This document shows, in pieces, positions 62,891-64,000 of a stretch of DNA of 64,000 nt. The stretch covers positions 124,001-188,000 of the forward strand of contig NZ_JAMTCO010000011.1 of the NCBI RefSeq assembly GCF_024171925.1. Direction: 5' to 3'. The first letter of the stretch is position 1. Every line of letters starts with the position of its first letter. The notes below the pieces were generated by a model. It was not told the origin of the DNA and searched no databases. It worked only from the letters and a program-made list of their open reading frames with translations. Position numbers and translations under genes: made by a program. This DNA comes from Actinokineospora diospyrosa. GTDB lineage: Bacteria > Actinomycetota > Actinomycetes > Mycobacteriales > Pseudonocardiaceae.

Positions 62891-63921
62891 CGAGTACCCG
62901 CCACGGCGCGTTCGAGACGCTCGATCACCGAGGGATCGATGACGGGGCGTAGACCGCTGCCGTGGACGTAGTCGTCGAACGCCTGACGGGTGGTCCACCG
63001 CGGGGTGAACCCGAAGACCGTGCGCAGTCGAGTCGTGTCCACGACCCGGCCGTGGTTGAGGTAGTGCACGTGGTCCGGGGAGAAGTCGACCACCCGCGCC
63101 CCGCGCAGGAGCCTGCCCGCGGTGGGCATCGCCGCGCGCGGCACCGGGAACGGGATCCGACCAGCGCGGCGGATGGCCTGCGAGAGCAGCAGCACGCCGT
63201 CGCCGCCCGCGTTGAAAACTCCCGAGACCGGATTGGTCACAGCTCGCTCGAGGATCGCTAGCGCGTCCTCGGAGTGCAGCAACTGCAGGCGTGGGTCGTA
63301 ACCGAGCACAGTTGGCACTACCGGCAGCGCGAAGTAGCGGGTGAGCACGGTGTCTACGCGAGGACCGATGAGGTTGGTCAGCCGGACCACCGTGACGTCG
63401 ACGTCGGGTCGGCGGCGGGCGAACCCGCGGACGTACCCCTCGACCTCGACGGCGTCCTTGGCGTACCCGCTGGAGGACAGCTCGCGCGGCGGGTCGTCCT
63501 CGGTGAGCACGGCGGGCAGCCGGGCACCGGCGCCGTAGACCGCGGCGGTGGACTTGACGACGAGCTTGCGCACCGAGGGGGCGCGCTGGCAGGCGGCGAG
63601 CAGCTGCATCGCCCCGATGACGTTCATCTCCTTGACCGCGCTGCGCCGGGCGGGCCCGGGCGGGTTGGCGGTCAGCGAGGCGTGCACCACGGTGTCCACC
63701 TCGGCGGAGGTGATGACCCGGGCGATCAGCGGGTTGCGGATGTCGGCGCGGACGAACTCGGCCCGGCCGGTCCCGGCGATGACCTCGCCGACGGACCGGT
63801 GCGGGCCGACGGTGTCGACGCCGAGCACGCGTTCGATGGACGGGTCGGCCGCCAACCGGGCGGCCAGATGGCCACCCAGGTGGCCACCGACGCCGGTGAC
63901 CAGGACGATCCTGGGCGTCAT
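62887..63921 (-). CDS. NAD-dependent epimerase/dehydratase family protein
   Basis: The 344-aa SDR-type protein has the NAD motif VLVTGVGGHLGGHLAARL and the catalytic Ser/Tyr/Lys region: STAAVYG and SSSGYAKDAVEVE. It resembles Rv0501 (galE2) by position. Whether it acts on UDP-sugars is unknown. ATG 63921. The remaining bases to 64000 hold no gene I can support. Confidence 0.87.
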   Translation of the reverse strand: MTPRIVLVTGVGGHLGGHLAARLAADPSIERVLGVDTVGPHRSVGEVIAGTGRAEFVRADIRNPLIARVITSAEVDTVVHASLTANPPGPARRSAVKEMNVIGAMQLLAACQRAPSVRKLVVKSTAAVYGAGARLPAVLTEDDPPRELSSSGYAKDAVEVEGYVRGFARRRPDVDVTVVRLTNLIGPRVDTVLTRYFALPVVPTVLGYDPRLQLLHSEDALAILERAVTNPVSGVFNAGGDGVLLLSQAIRRAGRIPFPVPRAAMPTAGRLLRGARVVDFSPDHVHYLNHGRVVDTTRLRTVFGFTPRWTTRQAFDDYVHGSGLRPVIDPSVIERLERAVAGTR

Positions 63922-64000
63922 GGGGACCCCCGGGGAGTGGGCGCTGAGACCTCGAGCCTACTCGCGCCCACGGTGCTCCCCCGGTCGGGCAACGCAGGGT

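Overview
The window is chromosomal DNA of a high-GC actinobacterium, most likely a member of the Pseudonocardiales (Actinokineospora, Saccharothrix or Lentzea type). The evidence is the codon bias, frequent GTG starts, menaquinone-based respiration genes, BldC, BldN and Rex homologues, and gene order resembling the Mycobacterium tuberculosis Rv0501-Rv0561 region and the Streptomyces rex-hemACD/bldN region. The genus is an inference. No rRNA, tRNA, CRISPR array, transposase or prophage gene was seen.

Layout. 1-4623: end of a complex I operon (nuoA-B-C-D-E-F, minus strand) behind two perfect Rex operators. 4768-5336: non-coding stretch with three hairpin repeats. 5337-8787: DUF3800 protein, menaquinone side-chain reductase (menJ, with a Rex-like site) and menG. 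8820-13514: two GT4 glycosyltransferases, an inositol-phosphatase-like enzyme, a hydrolase and an unknown. 13664-18925: an enzyme-I-like PTS protein and the phenylacetyl-CoA epoxidase operon paaABCDE. 18968-28048: menD, menB, menE and menA with accessory genes. 28045-32262: Cds1-like enzyme, Lrp/AsnC regulator, bldC and a MinD-like ATPase with a Q/P-rich N-terminus.

32390-41678: cytochrome c maturation system II (ccsB, resB, ccdA, resA), a histidine phosphatase and hemL, interrupted at 35652-39160 by an accessory block holding repeats, two GAF-ANTAR regulators and a sigma-like protein. 41715-45823: small membrane proteins, several of them paralogues, around more copies of the same repeats. 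45840-51512: hemB and the rex-hemA-hemC-hemD operon. 51747-57601: fasciclin lipoprotein, another repeat block, a molybdopterin oxidoreductase, a glutaredoxin-like protein, an acyl-CoA ligase and a BldN-like sigma factor. 57753-63921: RsbN-like anti-sigma, SerB-like phosphatase, TetR-P450 pair, acyltransferase and epimerase.

How it fits together. Most genes serve the respiratory chain: complex I, menaquinone, heme and cytochrome c maturation. The redox sensor Rex is encoded here, and Rex-type operators lie in front of nuo, menJ and rex-hem, so the window looks like a compact NADH-responsive respiratory regulon.

The least explained content is non-coding. A family of exactly 145-bp long hairpins (three copies) shows paired compensatory substitutions. 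The hairpins sit next to about 70-bp tandem repeats and about 130-bp repeats rich in DnaA-box-like sequences. A separate block (52592-53376) also carries DnaA-box-like motifs. These are the best candidates for something undescribed.
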